From the NCBI GenBank assembly GCA_001632435.1, contig KV424183.1, positions 1-20,473 of the forward strand: DNA of 20,473 bases, read 5' to 3'. This document shows positions 1-9,466 of this stretch, piece by piece (the first letter of the stretch is position 1; each line of letters starts with the position of its first letter). The DNA is from Calocera cornea HHB12733 (lineage: Eukaryota > Basidiomycota > Dacrymycetes > Dacrymycetales > Dacrymycetaceae). The notes under the pieces were generated by a model that was not told the origin of the DNA, did not search any database, and was given only the letters and a program-made list of their open reading frames with translations. Both the position numbers and the translations under genes were made by a program.

Positions 1-1240
1 GGTACTGGGGGAGCATAGACAGGCTCGTAACTTGGAGTCCTCGCGATTTGTGTGAGGAAGTTGCGAGTGGCATGGGCCACAGGCTCGCGACTTGGTGGGA
101 GAAGTTGCGAGCGCGCCTTGAACTATTTACAAGAGTGGGGTTAGTGAGAATTTATTGGGAGAAGCTGCAAGGGGAGAGGCGTGAGAGCACAACTGCCGTT
201 GCCCTGGACCCAAGTGACGATGCTGGGGGCCAGGGAATATTGGCTGGTGGGATGCAATACCGTGGAGCTAGATAGGTGTTGTATGAGTAGCCGTGCTCCA
301 TAGCTCCTTGAGATACACCGGAAGGCCCTGTGCTGTCCTCAGGGTGCGTCTGCAGACTGACTGGCAGGGTCCACAGTGAACGGAAAGAGCGGGGAGTACA
401 CCAAGCTCCGGTCTCAAATTGATACAAGGAACCAGGTGTTCGGAGCAAGTGTTGTAAATTAGTGCTTGTAGGACAAACAGCAGAGCAGTGAGCGAACCCT
501 TGGCGAGTATCAGTTGTCCGACCTTGTGTAAAGAATAACTACTGTTTATGTCCACACAGAGGTTGCAACCTTGGGGCTACTCAAGGGAGGTGGGGCTGCA
601 AATTGGGGCCACTCGCGGTTTCCGTGCGGACATTGCGAGCCAGCAGGGAATCGAGCCGCAGTGTAGGCTGCAAATCGGGGCCACTCGCGGTTTCCATGCA
701 GATTATTATATTCCATGCACGCACCATGTTGAGCATAAAAAGGTGTGACTATATCAGGGCAGAAAATGGGTGCACCAGCAATTTCTAGGTAGACACTGCA
801 AACAAGTAAGACTGGAAGATGGACATTGCTGTCAGAAACCCCCCTATCCTACCTGTAACTCTACCAAACCTACTATAGGATGCCCCATTGGGACCCTGTA
901 CAGAGCTTAGGGCCAATTGTGTCATACTGTTGGATCTCGCATGGTCTGAAGCAATTGAAAACCCGGCATTTGATCATGTTCACTGCATGGGCCAGTCGAA
1001 AGGAAAGCAGACAAACGCAGCAGCGTTGAAAGCTGACTCAATGGTAGCACAGATGTTTTCGTCAATCGTTATGTCATCCGCAACACAGTTGAGAACAACG
1101 CCGTCACGTGATTACGTAAGCAACCTCCCTGGACAAATTTACTACCCCTCGGCATACAAACCTCGAGACCAATGGAAGTCTTGGGATCCCTTGAAAACAA
1201 TCCGTGGAAGTTCCACGAGGTCATCAATTGGCTCGCACAC
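1..1240. other. Gene-poor region, no supported gene
   Basis: I see no convincing coding region here. The open frames are short (under about 135 codons), overlap on both strands, and show no recognisable motif or splice structure. The stretch contains a 37-bp direct repeat (listed separately) and a 32-nt motif at 881-912 that recurs at 3456-3487. Together with the minisatellite that follows, it looks like decayed repetitive or transposon-derived DNA. That is an inference: no terminal repeats or transposase/reverse-transcriptase motifs were found. Confidence 0.5.
594..702. repeat. 37-bp direct repeat, two copies, 72-bp period
   Basis: Positions 594-630 and 666-702 match at 34 of 37 bases; the shared core is GGGGCCACTCGCGGTTTCC. 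A weaker third relative begins near 561 (GGTTGCAACCTTGGGGCTAC). The 72-bp spacing is close to the 73-bp period of the minisatellite at 1241-2157, although the sequences differ. Confidence 0.75.
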
Positions 1241-2157
1241 GCTGCTCCTGCTTCGGAGGAGCGTGGGACAGGTCCCTGAGGTGGCTCAATAGCCTGCGTG
1301 ATTGCCATTTCATGCTGCTCCTGCCCAGGAGGAGCGTGAGCCGCGTCCCTGAGGTGGTTTGATAGCCTGCGTGATTGCCATTTCATGCTGCTCCTGCACA
1401 GGAGGAGCGTGAGCCGGGTCCCTGACATGGCTCAATAGCCTGCATGATTTGCCATTTCATGCTGCTCCTACACAGGAGGAGCGTGAGCCGGGTCTCTGAC
1501 ATGGCTCAATCACCTGCGTGATTGCCATTTCACTGAGCTCCTGCGCATCAGGAGCGTGAGCCAGGACCCTCACATGGTTTGATAGCCTACATGATTTCCA
1601 TTTCACGCTGCTCCTGCCCAGGAGGAGCGTGAGATGGGTTTCTCTTGTGGCTCAATAGCCCGGCTCACGCTGCTCCTGCGCGGGAGCTCCGTGCCAAGCC
1701 TAGAGTCCGTCAGGGTCTACCTCCTACCCCACGTCTTGTACCCGTCACCTGCCCTTTTGTACCTGCAACCCTAGGCCCTACAAAGGTGACAGCCCTATAG
1801 AATTGCCATTTCATGCTGCTCCTGCCCAGGAGGAGTGTGAGGCAGGACCCTCACAAGGTTCAATAACCTGCATGATTGCCATTTCATGCTGCTCCTGCCC
1901 AGGAGGAGCGTGAGCCAGGACCCTCACATGGTTTGATAGCCTGCATGATTGCCATTTCACGCTGCTCCTGCCCAGGAGGAGTGTCAGATGGGTTCCTCTT
2001 GTGGCTCGATAGCCCGGCTCACGCTGCTCCTGCGCAGGAGCTCCGTGCCAAGCCTAGGGTCTGTCAGGGTCTACCTCCTACCCCACGTCTTGTACCCGTC
2101 ACCTGCCCTTTTGTACCTGCAACCCTAGGGCCTACAAAGGTGACAGCCCTATAGAAT
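1241..2157. repeat. 73-bp minisatellite with 354-bp higher-order duplication
   Basis: A core reading GCTGCTCCTG(C)CCAGGAGGAGC starts at 1241, 1314, 1387, 1461, about 1534, 1607, 1669, 1815, 1888, 1961 and 2023. Spacing is 73-74 bp, shortened to 62 bp before each tail. The core contains the inverted repeat CTCCTG/CAGGAG. On top of this sits a larger duplication: about 1550-1803 and 1904-2157 are near-identical at a constant 354-bp offset. Each copy ends in a non-repeat tail of roughly 115 bp that finishes CTATAGAAT. Open frames across the array are by-products of the repeat, not genes. Confidence 0.9.
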
Positions 2158-2272
2158 CATAACCTCATTGGAGTGCTGCAAGAGAAGGCTTCTGTCCCCC
2201 TTGATAACTTCAAGGAGAAGGTGCACTGTGCGTAGTTTGGGACCAAATTACAGGAACCTATAACTAATATTC

Positions 2273-2617
2273 ATGCATTCATCAGCCAACAAAGGCCTTA
2301 GTCTGCCATTGTTCTGTAACTTGGGTCTATACCGTGTGCTTGGTACAGACACACGCCTGTTGCGGAATGGAGCTCCAGAAGCTGGCAACTATCGATTCAA
2401 GACAGAAGAAGAGTTGCTATCGGACTGGAAGACAATTCAGCGGGAGTGGGCTGCCGGTGAGTATGCAGAAGTCATTGAAGCACTCCTCGGAGAAGAGCAG
2501 ATGAAGTGCTACAGGGAAATGGGTTTGCTCCGGCCTACTCCCATCTATGGAAATGCTGGCCCATCTGGTTCAAGTGTTGCCGATTTTCTGTCCAGCAACC
2601 AGTATACTACCTGCTAG
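2273..2617 (+). CDS. Doubtful small ORF or gene fragment, 114 codons
   Basis: This ATG-to-stop frame encodes a hydrophilic, acidic-rich peptide with the stretches FKTEEELLSDWKTIQREW and EVIEALLGEEQMKCYREMG, which look like amphipathic helices. I do not recognise a family. An in-frame stop at 2261-2263 lies just upstream, and CTAAT followed by CATCAG near 2264-2285 could be an intron end, so this may be the last exon of a decayed gene. Its codon use looks more protein-like than that of other frames nearby. It sits between the minisatellite and a hairpin-bearing region. A chance ORF remains possible. Confidence 0.3.
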   Translation: MHSSANKGLSLPLFCNLGLYRVLGTDTRLLRNGAPEAGNYRFKTEEELLSDWKTIQREWAAGEYAEVIEALLGEEQMKCYREMGLLRPTPIYGNAGPSGSSVADFLSSNQYTTC

Positions 2618-2926
2618 CAGTCGGAAGTGCACCTATTCTGAGGCAGAAGTGTTAATACGTGTGGAAGGAGAGAAGAGGAGGCGGGGCTTCCAAGGGCGGG
2701 GAGTCTAAGGTTCACATAAAGTGGGGACCGTGCTCAACCACCAAGCTCCAATACTAGCTTCAACATGCTATGAGTGGACATGGCGTCAACCGCCTTCCCA
2801 GTATATCAGATACTTGCTGTAACCAAGTATACACAATGGGTGTTAATGAAGAAAAGGGCGTGAAAAGACCAGCAGAGGTGCACTAAACAGTATAAAGCTA
2901 TTCAGATGTGTTCATATTGGCCATGC

Positions 2927-2995
2927 GTGAAGTCGTTTCCACGAGTTTACATCTGCTGATGAGGCTAATACGTAAACTCGTGGGAACGACTTTAC
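2927..2995. repeat. Long inverted repeat, 24-bp stem with 21-nt loop
   Basis: The left arm 2927-2950 pairs with the right arm 2972-2995. The inner 21 bp (AAGTCGTTTCCACGAGTTTAC against 2972-2992) have one T/G wobble, and the outer three pairs include one more G-T wobble. The loop is 2951-2971. A transcript from either strand would fold into a stable hairpin. It could be a small-RNA precursor, a remnant of a foldback element or a terminator-like structure; the sequence does not say which. Confidence 0.8.
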
Positions 2996-3446
2996 ATATT
3001 TCAGACCTGAAATCAGCCCAGACCCCACAACTCTTACCCTAACCAACCATGAAAACACTATAGATGTTGGCCGCATCGAGTGAGGGAGCAGATCGGTATC
3101 ATCCAACGTCGAATGAGCATTACTGGACCGTTCTACAATGAAATTATGCCATTTCAAAGCGCAGTTGGCAAGTGGTTGGCATGCACAACAGCTTTGAGAA
3201 AGCCAAACATTGCCAGGAGGAGAACTGATTGTGTAAGTGTTGTTGCAGAATGTTGAAACGTCGGAGCGATGCCGCGCGCAAAACGTGCAAGGTGCGTTGG
3301 ACGCGCCACTACAGTGCTCAACAATGGCATTGTCAACTCACAATATTATCGATGTTTCAAGAAGAGGAGAACAGGGGCTTACCGACGCACTTTCAATGAT
3401 TGCTGTAGATGTGCTGCTTACTGAGGAATTGGCGGGTGAGTAAAGG

Positions 3447-3471
3447 GGGTCCAAATGCCCCATTTGGACCC
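3447..3471. repeat. Perfect 11-bp palindrome, 3-nt spacer
   Basis: GGGTCCAAATG at 3447-3457 is the exact reverse complement of 3461-3471, separated by CCC. The right half overlaps a 32-nt motif (3456-3487) that also occurs at 881-912 with three differences, so the palindrome lies at the edge of a dispersed repeat. Confidence 0.85.
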
Positions 3472-3484
3472 TGTGCAGCGCTTA

Positions 3485-3557
3485 GGGTTAGATATCAAGG
3501 GTTAGGTGTGAGGGTTGCTGAGCTGGGTCAGGGTTAGGGTGAAGGAGGTCAGGGTTA
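3485..3557. repeat. Degenerate telomere-like GGGTTA cluster
   Basis: GGGTTA occurs at 3485, 3499, 3531 and 3552, with a GGGTTG variant at 3512. The fungal telomere repeat is TTAGGG. The copies are interspersed rather than tandem, so this is at most an eroded interstitial telomere-like tract, and may be a chance G-rich sequence. Confidence 0.4.
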
Positions 3558-4414
3558 TTACTACACAAAGCTGCCACCCGGGTATCAGGTCTACTGAGAA
3601 GTGCTGTTTACAAGGGCCGCAGTGGCAAGACAATGATTGGCTGGGCATGTTCTGGGTCGGGTAGCGTCGGACGTATGTTATATGTGGTAAGCTCATGGAG
3701 CCGGGACTATGTCATGGCCAAAAGCAACGAAGAGGTATTCGCAAAGGGTAGACAGCAGTAAATGGATGGACCTTTGTCAGACGTTGCAGGAACGAGACTA
3801 TCAGGCAAGGTGGGGTTCATGTTGAAAACCGTTATCCGCCTTTGCTTGTGTTATTAGAGCTCTCTCACTAGGGCAGAGGAGAATATGTATGTCTGGAATG
3901 CTCCAATGTATAGACGAGCTGGCCGGGCGCACTTGGAGCGAATTGAGATACGAGGGGGACCGTGAGGTCGCGAGCACAACCATGTTTGAAGTGGCTACGT
4001 TGTCAGAGATGAGCGCTGGCGGCCGACAGGTGCGGGAAATGAATGCGCCGAATGGTCGGTCAGAAACGGGTGGAGTGTAGCACGTGCGATTTGGAGGTGT
4101 GGGACTGCGGGGAACGCGGGGCAATTGCGGGGGAGGGTAAACGGCCGGGCCGAAGAGCGTGTGGACGGATGCGGGGATGGGGTGTGCACAGAGCTGTCAT
4201 GCTCGCCGAGCGCGCGAGGAACGGCCAATCCACATACAGAAAGGCGGACGCGCCTTCATATTGATCCGTCCCCTCATTCGGCCCACTCGTCGGCCACGTC
4301 TAGCGCATCGGCCGCTCGTCCTTTGGTCACCACCACGACCCGCTGCCTTGCCCAGTTGATGTCCAGTGTGCTCGATCCATTCCCGGTACTCACCTGTGGT
4401 CAAGCTCATCCTCA

Positions 4415-7400
4415 ATGAGTGCGCTGCTCCGTCTCAGAGCGGCTCACGGCACGCGACCCTTCCATACCCAGCAAGGCACGCTACCCTATTCATTGTCTAA
4501 CCTTGATCGCACACTAATATGTCTCGCGCTATCAGCGGCCGTCCTGCTTCGTGCCTTCCATCACTCTCCTATCGCGCGGGCTGATGCAGCGCCTACGCCA
4601 GTCGGCATTCCCTACTCCAAACTCACGGTCGGCGTCCCTCTCGAAACCTTCCCCAATGAGCGTCGCGTGGCTCTGACGCCTCAGAACACAGCACTCCTGC
4701 TCAAGAAGGGCTTCGGGCGCGTCTTGGTCGAGTCCGGTGCAGGTACCGAGGCGCAGTTTCTTGACCAGCAATTTAAGGATGCTGGCGCGACTCTCGTATC
4801 GAGGGACGAGCTGTATGCGGGTACCGACATCCTGCTCAAGGTCCGACCGCCTCAGCTGGGACAGAGCGGGGCCGACATCGATAAGCTGAAGAAGGATAGC
4901 ACCCTCATCAGCTTCCTCTACCCAGCCCAGAACAAGGCGATCATCGACGAGCTCGCAAAGAAGGAGATCAATGCATTGGCGATGGACTGTATACCCCGGG
5001 TGTCGAGGGCTCAGGTGTTCGATGCATTGAGGTGCGTGCGCTGCGCCAGCATGCAATGTGCTGTGACTGACTTGTCCAACAGCTCTATGGCAAACATCGC
5101 TGGCTACAAGGCTGTCTTGGAGGCCGCCAACCACTTCGGCCGATTCCTCACCGGTCAGACGACAGCTGCTGGCAAAATTCCTCCCTGCAAGGTTCTTGTG
5201 ATTGGTGCTGGCGTCGCCGGCCTCTCCGCGATCGCCACGGCCCGGCGGATGGGTGCCATTACCCGAGGCTTTGACACGCGTTCCGTCGCCCGCGAACAGG
5301 TCGAGTCCCTCGGTGCCGAGTTCCTCGAGGTCACTGGTGTGTCTGAGGACGGCGCTGGTGCCGGCGGTTACGCCAAGGTCATGAGCAAGGAGTTCATCGA
5401 GAAGGAGATGGAGCTGTTCATGGAGCAGTGCCGGAACAACGTCGATATCGTCATTACTACCGTAGGTTTTCTCCATGTGTCCATTCGCGTCCAAAGCTAA
5501 GCTGGATCTAGGCTCTCATTCCAGGCAAGCCTGCTCCCAAGCTGATCACGAAGGAGATGGTGGCTGCCATGAAGCAAGGGTCTGTCATTGTGGACCTGGC
5601 TGCCGAAGCTGGTGGCAATTGCGAGTTGACGTCTCCCGGCAAGGTCGTCCATCACAACGGTGTCACCATCATCGGTGCGCGGGTTCCTTTTATGCCCCTG
5701 TATGCGTGCATTGACATCCATTCTAGGCTACACGGATCTCCCCTCACGTCTGCCAACCCAGTCATCGACGTTGTACTCCAACAACATCACCAAGTTCCTG
5801 CTCTCGATCAGCAGCACGCCTGGTTACTTCAACATCGATCATGAGGATAACGTCGTTCGCGGCGCCCTGATCCTTGAGAAGGGCAAGCTCATGTGGCCGC
5901 CTCCCCCGTCCGCAGTCGCTGCTCCTCCACCTCCCGCACCGAAGATCGAGGCTAAAGTGGAGGAAGTCACAGCCCTCACGCCGTGGCAGCAAGCGACTCG
6001 TGATGTTGCGATCACCACCGCTGGAATGGGCGGTATACTGGCGCTCGGCAAAGCGACCGGAGGGGCCTTCATGGACAACTTCTTCACCTTTGGTCTGGCC
6101 TCTCTCATCGGCTATCGTGTCGTTTGGGGAGTCGCACCTGCTCTGCATTCGCCTCTCATGAGTGTCACCAACGCGATTTCCGGCATGGTCGCCATCGGTG
6201 GTCTTTTCGTCATGGGGGGAGGATACTTTCCTGGGACCATCCCCCAACTTCTTGGAGCAGCTTCGGTCGCTCTGGCCTTCGTGAACATCTTCGGCGGTTT
6301 CGTCGTCACGCAGCGGATGCTTGACATGTTCAAGCGACCTACCGATCCTCCGGAGTATGCATGGCTCAACATCGTTCCGGCTGCGGTGTTCGCCGGTGGA
6401 TTCATCGCATCTGCTGCCACGGGCATGTCTGGTATGGTTCAAGCTGGCTACTTAGCCAGTAGCGTGCTGTGCATTGGTATAACTTCACGTATGACTGCCC
6501 TGCGCTATGCTGACATTTCGATAGGCGCTTTATCCGGCCTTTCATCGCAGACAACTGCCCGTCAGGGGAACGCATTTGGTATACTCGGTGTTGGGACAGG
6601 AATTCTCGCGTCACTCGGTGCCGTCGGGTTCCCTGTCCCAGTCTTGGCCCAGTTTGGCGCTGTGGCCGGAATCGGAGCCGTGGCCGGAACATGGATCGGG
6701 CGTCGCATCACCGGTACCGACCTTCCACAAACCGTTGCAGCTCTGCATTCCGTCGTCGGTCTCGCCGCTGTCCTGACCTCGATTGGCAGTGTCATGGCCG
6801 ACCTCAGTCACATCTCTACCCTCCACATGGTCACGGCATACCTGGGTGTGCTCATTGGGGGCATCACATTTACCGGCTCTATCGTCGCCTTCTTGAAGCT
6901 CGCAGGCAAAATGAGCTCGAAGCCGTTGCAACTACCCGGTCGTCACCTAATCAACGGTGGGATGCTCGCGGCCAATCTGGGTTTATTGGTTCCCTTCCTT
7001 TCCGCTGGACCCGGTGCTCCGCTGATAGCGGCTGGCTGCCTACTGGCGAACGCGGGTTTGAGCTTTGCCAAAGGGTGCGTTCTGATCTATCATTATTGAG
7101 CTCCCTGTTGACCCCGTTCTTCAGATGGACCTTGACGGCTGCCGTTGGTGGAGCAGACATGCCTGTCTGCATTACTGTCCTTAATTCGTACTCTGGCTTT
7201 GCTCTTGTCGCCGAAGGGTTGATGCTGGAGAATCCGTTACTGACAACTGTCGGAAGTCTAATTGGAGTGAGCGGCGGTATTTTATCATACATCATGGTGA
7301 GTTCCATCATCACCCCAGTTGTCATGTTCTTACCGAGCTGCAGTGTCGAGCCATGAATCGTTCGCTCACCAATGTGCTCTTCGGTGGTATACCGGCCATG

Positions 7401-8110
7401 CCGGCTTCCGCAAACGAATCGAAGCTCACGGGAACTGTGACACCGACAACAGTTGAAGAAACGGCTGAGGCGCTCCTGAACGCGGATAGTGTTATCATCA
7501 CGCCGGGCTATGGGATGGCCGTAGCAAAGGCTCAATTCACTGTCGCAGAGATCACCAAGGCGCTGACGGCGAAAGGGATCAAAGTGCGATTCGGTGTGCA
7601 TCCAGTTGCTGGTCGTATGCCTGGGCAGCGTGAGTTCACTCTGTTACGCCGGTATCAACAATCCTAATTCTGATCTAGTAAACGTTCTCCTGGCCGAGGC
7701 TTCTGTTCCTTATGACGGTGAGTTCTTTGACTGCCGGTCGTTCATTCGCTCATCATGTTTCAGTCGTGCTTGAAATGGAGGAGATCAACGACGACTTCTC
7801 GGACACGGATGTTGTTCTGGTCATCGGCGCGAACGATACAGTGAATCCGATCGCTCTGGAGCCCGGCTCGTCTATCGCGGGTATGCCGGTGCTTCATGTG
7901 TGGCAGGCGAAACAGGTGGTAGTCATGAAGAGAAGCATGTCGAGTGGATATGGTACGCCCTGCGGCAGATGTCACCGATACACATACTGACAATCCCGTG
8001 CAGCTGACGTGCCCAACCCGTTGTTCTATATGCCGAATACGAGGATGTTGTTCGGAGACGCGAAGGATACTTGCGAGGCCATTAAAAAGGCGATAGATGA
8101 GAAAGCCTAG
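4415..8110 (+). CDS. NNT: Mitochondrial NAD(P) transhydrogenase, proton-translocating
   Basis: The product transfers hydride from NADH to NADP+ using the proton gradient of the mitochondrial inner membrane. Nine introns (5032-5082, 5462-5511, 5675-5726, 6477-6524, 7075-7124, 7297-7343, 7630-7678, 7718-7763, 7953-8003) give ten exons and 1083 residues, close to the single-chain animal enzyme. Domain I (about residues 65-440) has the NAD fold with GAGVAG near 246, preceded by [12 protein letters not shown] and followed by GGNCE. A Pro/Ala linker ([11 protein letters not shown]) leads to membrane domain II, rich in hydrophobic Gly segments and ending near [21 protein letters not shown]-binding domain III shows [29 protein letters not shown] and MKRSMSSGY. 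The N-terminus is basic and ends [12 protein letters not shown], a typical mitochondrial presequence. A possible extra intron at 4431-4535 (weak donor GTCTCA, good acceptor ATCAG) would shorten the presequence and keep frame. It converges with PEX13. Confidence 0.96.
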
Positions 8111-8338
8111 ATCTTGCTAGACAATCACTAGACGTCTTGATTTCGCGATTTATGCAATGTATCCTGCATTTGTAGATTAGCCATTCCTTGATTCCGGTGG
8201 ACCATGGCAATTTGATGTAGTCAATGTTTTGCATTGAGGATACGGGTCAAAGAAGATGCCCCGGGTGATAGCACAAATATAGCAAACTCGTCAATCGTAC
8301 AAATACAGACACGAGACGGAGGACGACGGCCCTACACG
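8111..8338. other. Shared 3' intergenic region of NNT and PEX13
   Basis: The 228 bp between two convergent stop codons must hold both polyadenylation regions. It is AT-richer than the flanking exons. No canonical AATAAA is evident, which is usual for fungi. Confidence 0.6.
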
Positions 8339-9466
8339 CTATGCAGTCGTCTTGGGTCCCGCAGGCTCATCAGTCCCCTTCTTGATGATCTCGACCCACT
8401 TGCGAGGGAACCAACCCGTCCGTCCGTCTCGTGTGCGGCCTCGCCACCACTCTCCTTCCAGACCGGTAACAGGATCCAGCTTGCTGAGCACGGCGACGAT
8501 CTCGTTCTTGCGCAGCGGCAACTCGACGGGATCGGTGGTATCGAATGGGTATAGTGACCGTGCGAAGGTGAGGGTCGAGGGGTCGATGATGTCTTGCCCA
8601 GCGAGGGCATTTTGGCCGTCCGGGATGGGCGGGAGGGACTGGCGCTTGGACAGCATGTTGATAAGCTTGTGCATCATGTAGGGCAGTCCGAACGCCGCGA
8701 GGAGGAAGATGACGAGGGGCTTCCGGCTGGGTCGTGCCGCTGGGCGACCATCGGGTGCTCGCGGTCCTTCGAGGAAGGCGCGGAAGTCGCGCGTGAGCCC
8801 GCTCGCCGTCCGCTCGCCCCTCCACAACCCCCTAATCCACGCGAGGAGGCTGAACACGCCCAACACCTCGCCCAGGTACTTGCGGAGGGTTGCAAACTGG
8901 TCGGCGACGCCGATCATTGCGAAGAAGCTCGAGTGGGTGGCCATGTATGTCGACTCGAGCATCTGGGCAAAGGAGCCGAAGGTCTGGACGAGGGAGGAGA
9001 GGAGCTGGAACGTTTGGGATGTCGAGGCTTCCATCCGCTGCGTTAGGGATGGGTTGTTGGGATCGAAGCCTGGCTGGCCTGGGAGCAGTGCGCCGTACGG
9101 ATTGGCGCCGTACCCGCCGTACCCGCCGTACCCGCCCCCGCCGTATGCTGCTCCTCCATAGCTGCCAAAGCGGGAGTATGGTGATCCGAATGACGAGTAC
9201 GGTGACTGGTACGGAGCGCCATAGGATGAGCCATAGGCCGAGTATGGCTGAGCGTAGGCGGATGGGATGGGTTGTGCGAGTGCTGATGTAGTGGCTATTG
9301 CCTGGGATGGAGCGGCGAGTGATGATGGTCGGGTGGGTAAGGATGGTGCCGAGTCGACGAGAGTGGGTGTCTCAGATAGCGTAGAAGGTGCCATCGCGGT
9401 GGATGGGGGTGCTGAGGGCGCTGCGAGCTGCGACTGGCGCTCCCAGGGCTTAGGGGGAGCGGCCAT
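8339..9466 (-). CDS. PEX13: Peroxisomal import docking protein Pex13
   Basis: This 375-residue protein is encoded in a single exon. Pex13 is a peroxisomal membrane protein that, with Pex14, forms the docking and translocation site for the receptors Pex5 and Pex7. The order fits the family. A Pro/Ser/Ala-rich N-terminus starts MAAPPKPWER, the usual Pex13 opening. A Tyr/Gly-rich tract follows at about 70-125 (including GGGGYGGYGGYG), then a helical region with hydrophobic segments near 152-215 and 248-270 (KPLVIFLLAAFGLPYMM). A C-terminal SH3 domain at about 300-361 has ARSLYPF at the RT loop, GEWWRGR as the WW motif and GWFPRKWVEII as its last strands. The first ATG gives the canonical N-terminus. 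It is divergent from CYP40 and convergent with NNT. The lack of introns contrasts with its neighbours. Confidence 0.95.
   Translation of the reverse strand: MAAPPKPWERQSQLAAPSAPPSTAMAPSTLSETPTLVDSAPSLPTRPSSLAAPSQAIATTSALAQPIPSAYAQPYSAYGSSYGAPYQSPYSSFGSPYSRFGSYGGAAYGGGGYGGYGGYGANPYGALLPGQPGFDPNNPSLTQRMEASTSQTFQLLSSLVQTFGSFAQMLESTYMATHSSFFAMIGVADQFATLRKYLGEVLGVFSLLAWIRGLWRGERTASGLTRDFRAFLEGPRAPDGRPAARPSRKPLVIFLLAAFGLPYMMHKLINMLSKRQSLPPIPDGQNALAGQDIIDPSTLTFARSLYPFDTTDPVELPLRKNEIVAVLSKLDPVTGLEGEWWRGRTRDGRTGWFPRKWVEIIKKGTDEPAGPKTTA

Larger units (their letters stand above)
2618..4414. other. Long non-coding stretch upstream of NNT
   Basis: No supported gene. Visible structures are a 24-bp hairpin (2927-2995), an 11-bp perfect palindrome (3447-3471), GGGTTA motifs (3485-3557), and a change to GC-rich sequence from about 3880 that should include the NNT promoter and 5' leader. 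Short open frames at 3889-4418 overlap on both strands and have no recognisable content. I could not identify a TATA box close to the NNT start. Confidence 0.5.

Noticed and set aside
1241..2157. CRISPR-like regular repeats
   Set aside because: The 73-bp units repeat as a whole with no unique spacers, and the genome is clearly fungal. This is a minisatellite.
2940..2985. Hammerhead-ribozyme-like CTGATGAG in the hairpin loop followed by GTAAAC
   Set aside because: The core needs CUGAUGA, then a stem II, then GAAA closing stem III. Here there is no stem II beyond one possible pair, GAAA is replaced by GTAAA, and there is no room for stem I.
4532..5494. 320-codon frame on the minus strand
   Set aside because: It lies entirely antisense to NNT exons, has no family resemblance, and is the mirror of GC-rich codon use.
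5762..6442. 226-codon minus-strand frame opposite the NNT membrane domain
   Set aside because: Shadow of the NNT exon; hydrophilic His/Arg-rich nonsense translation.
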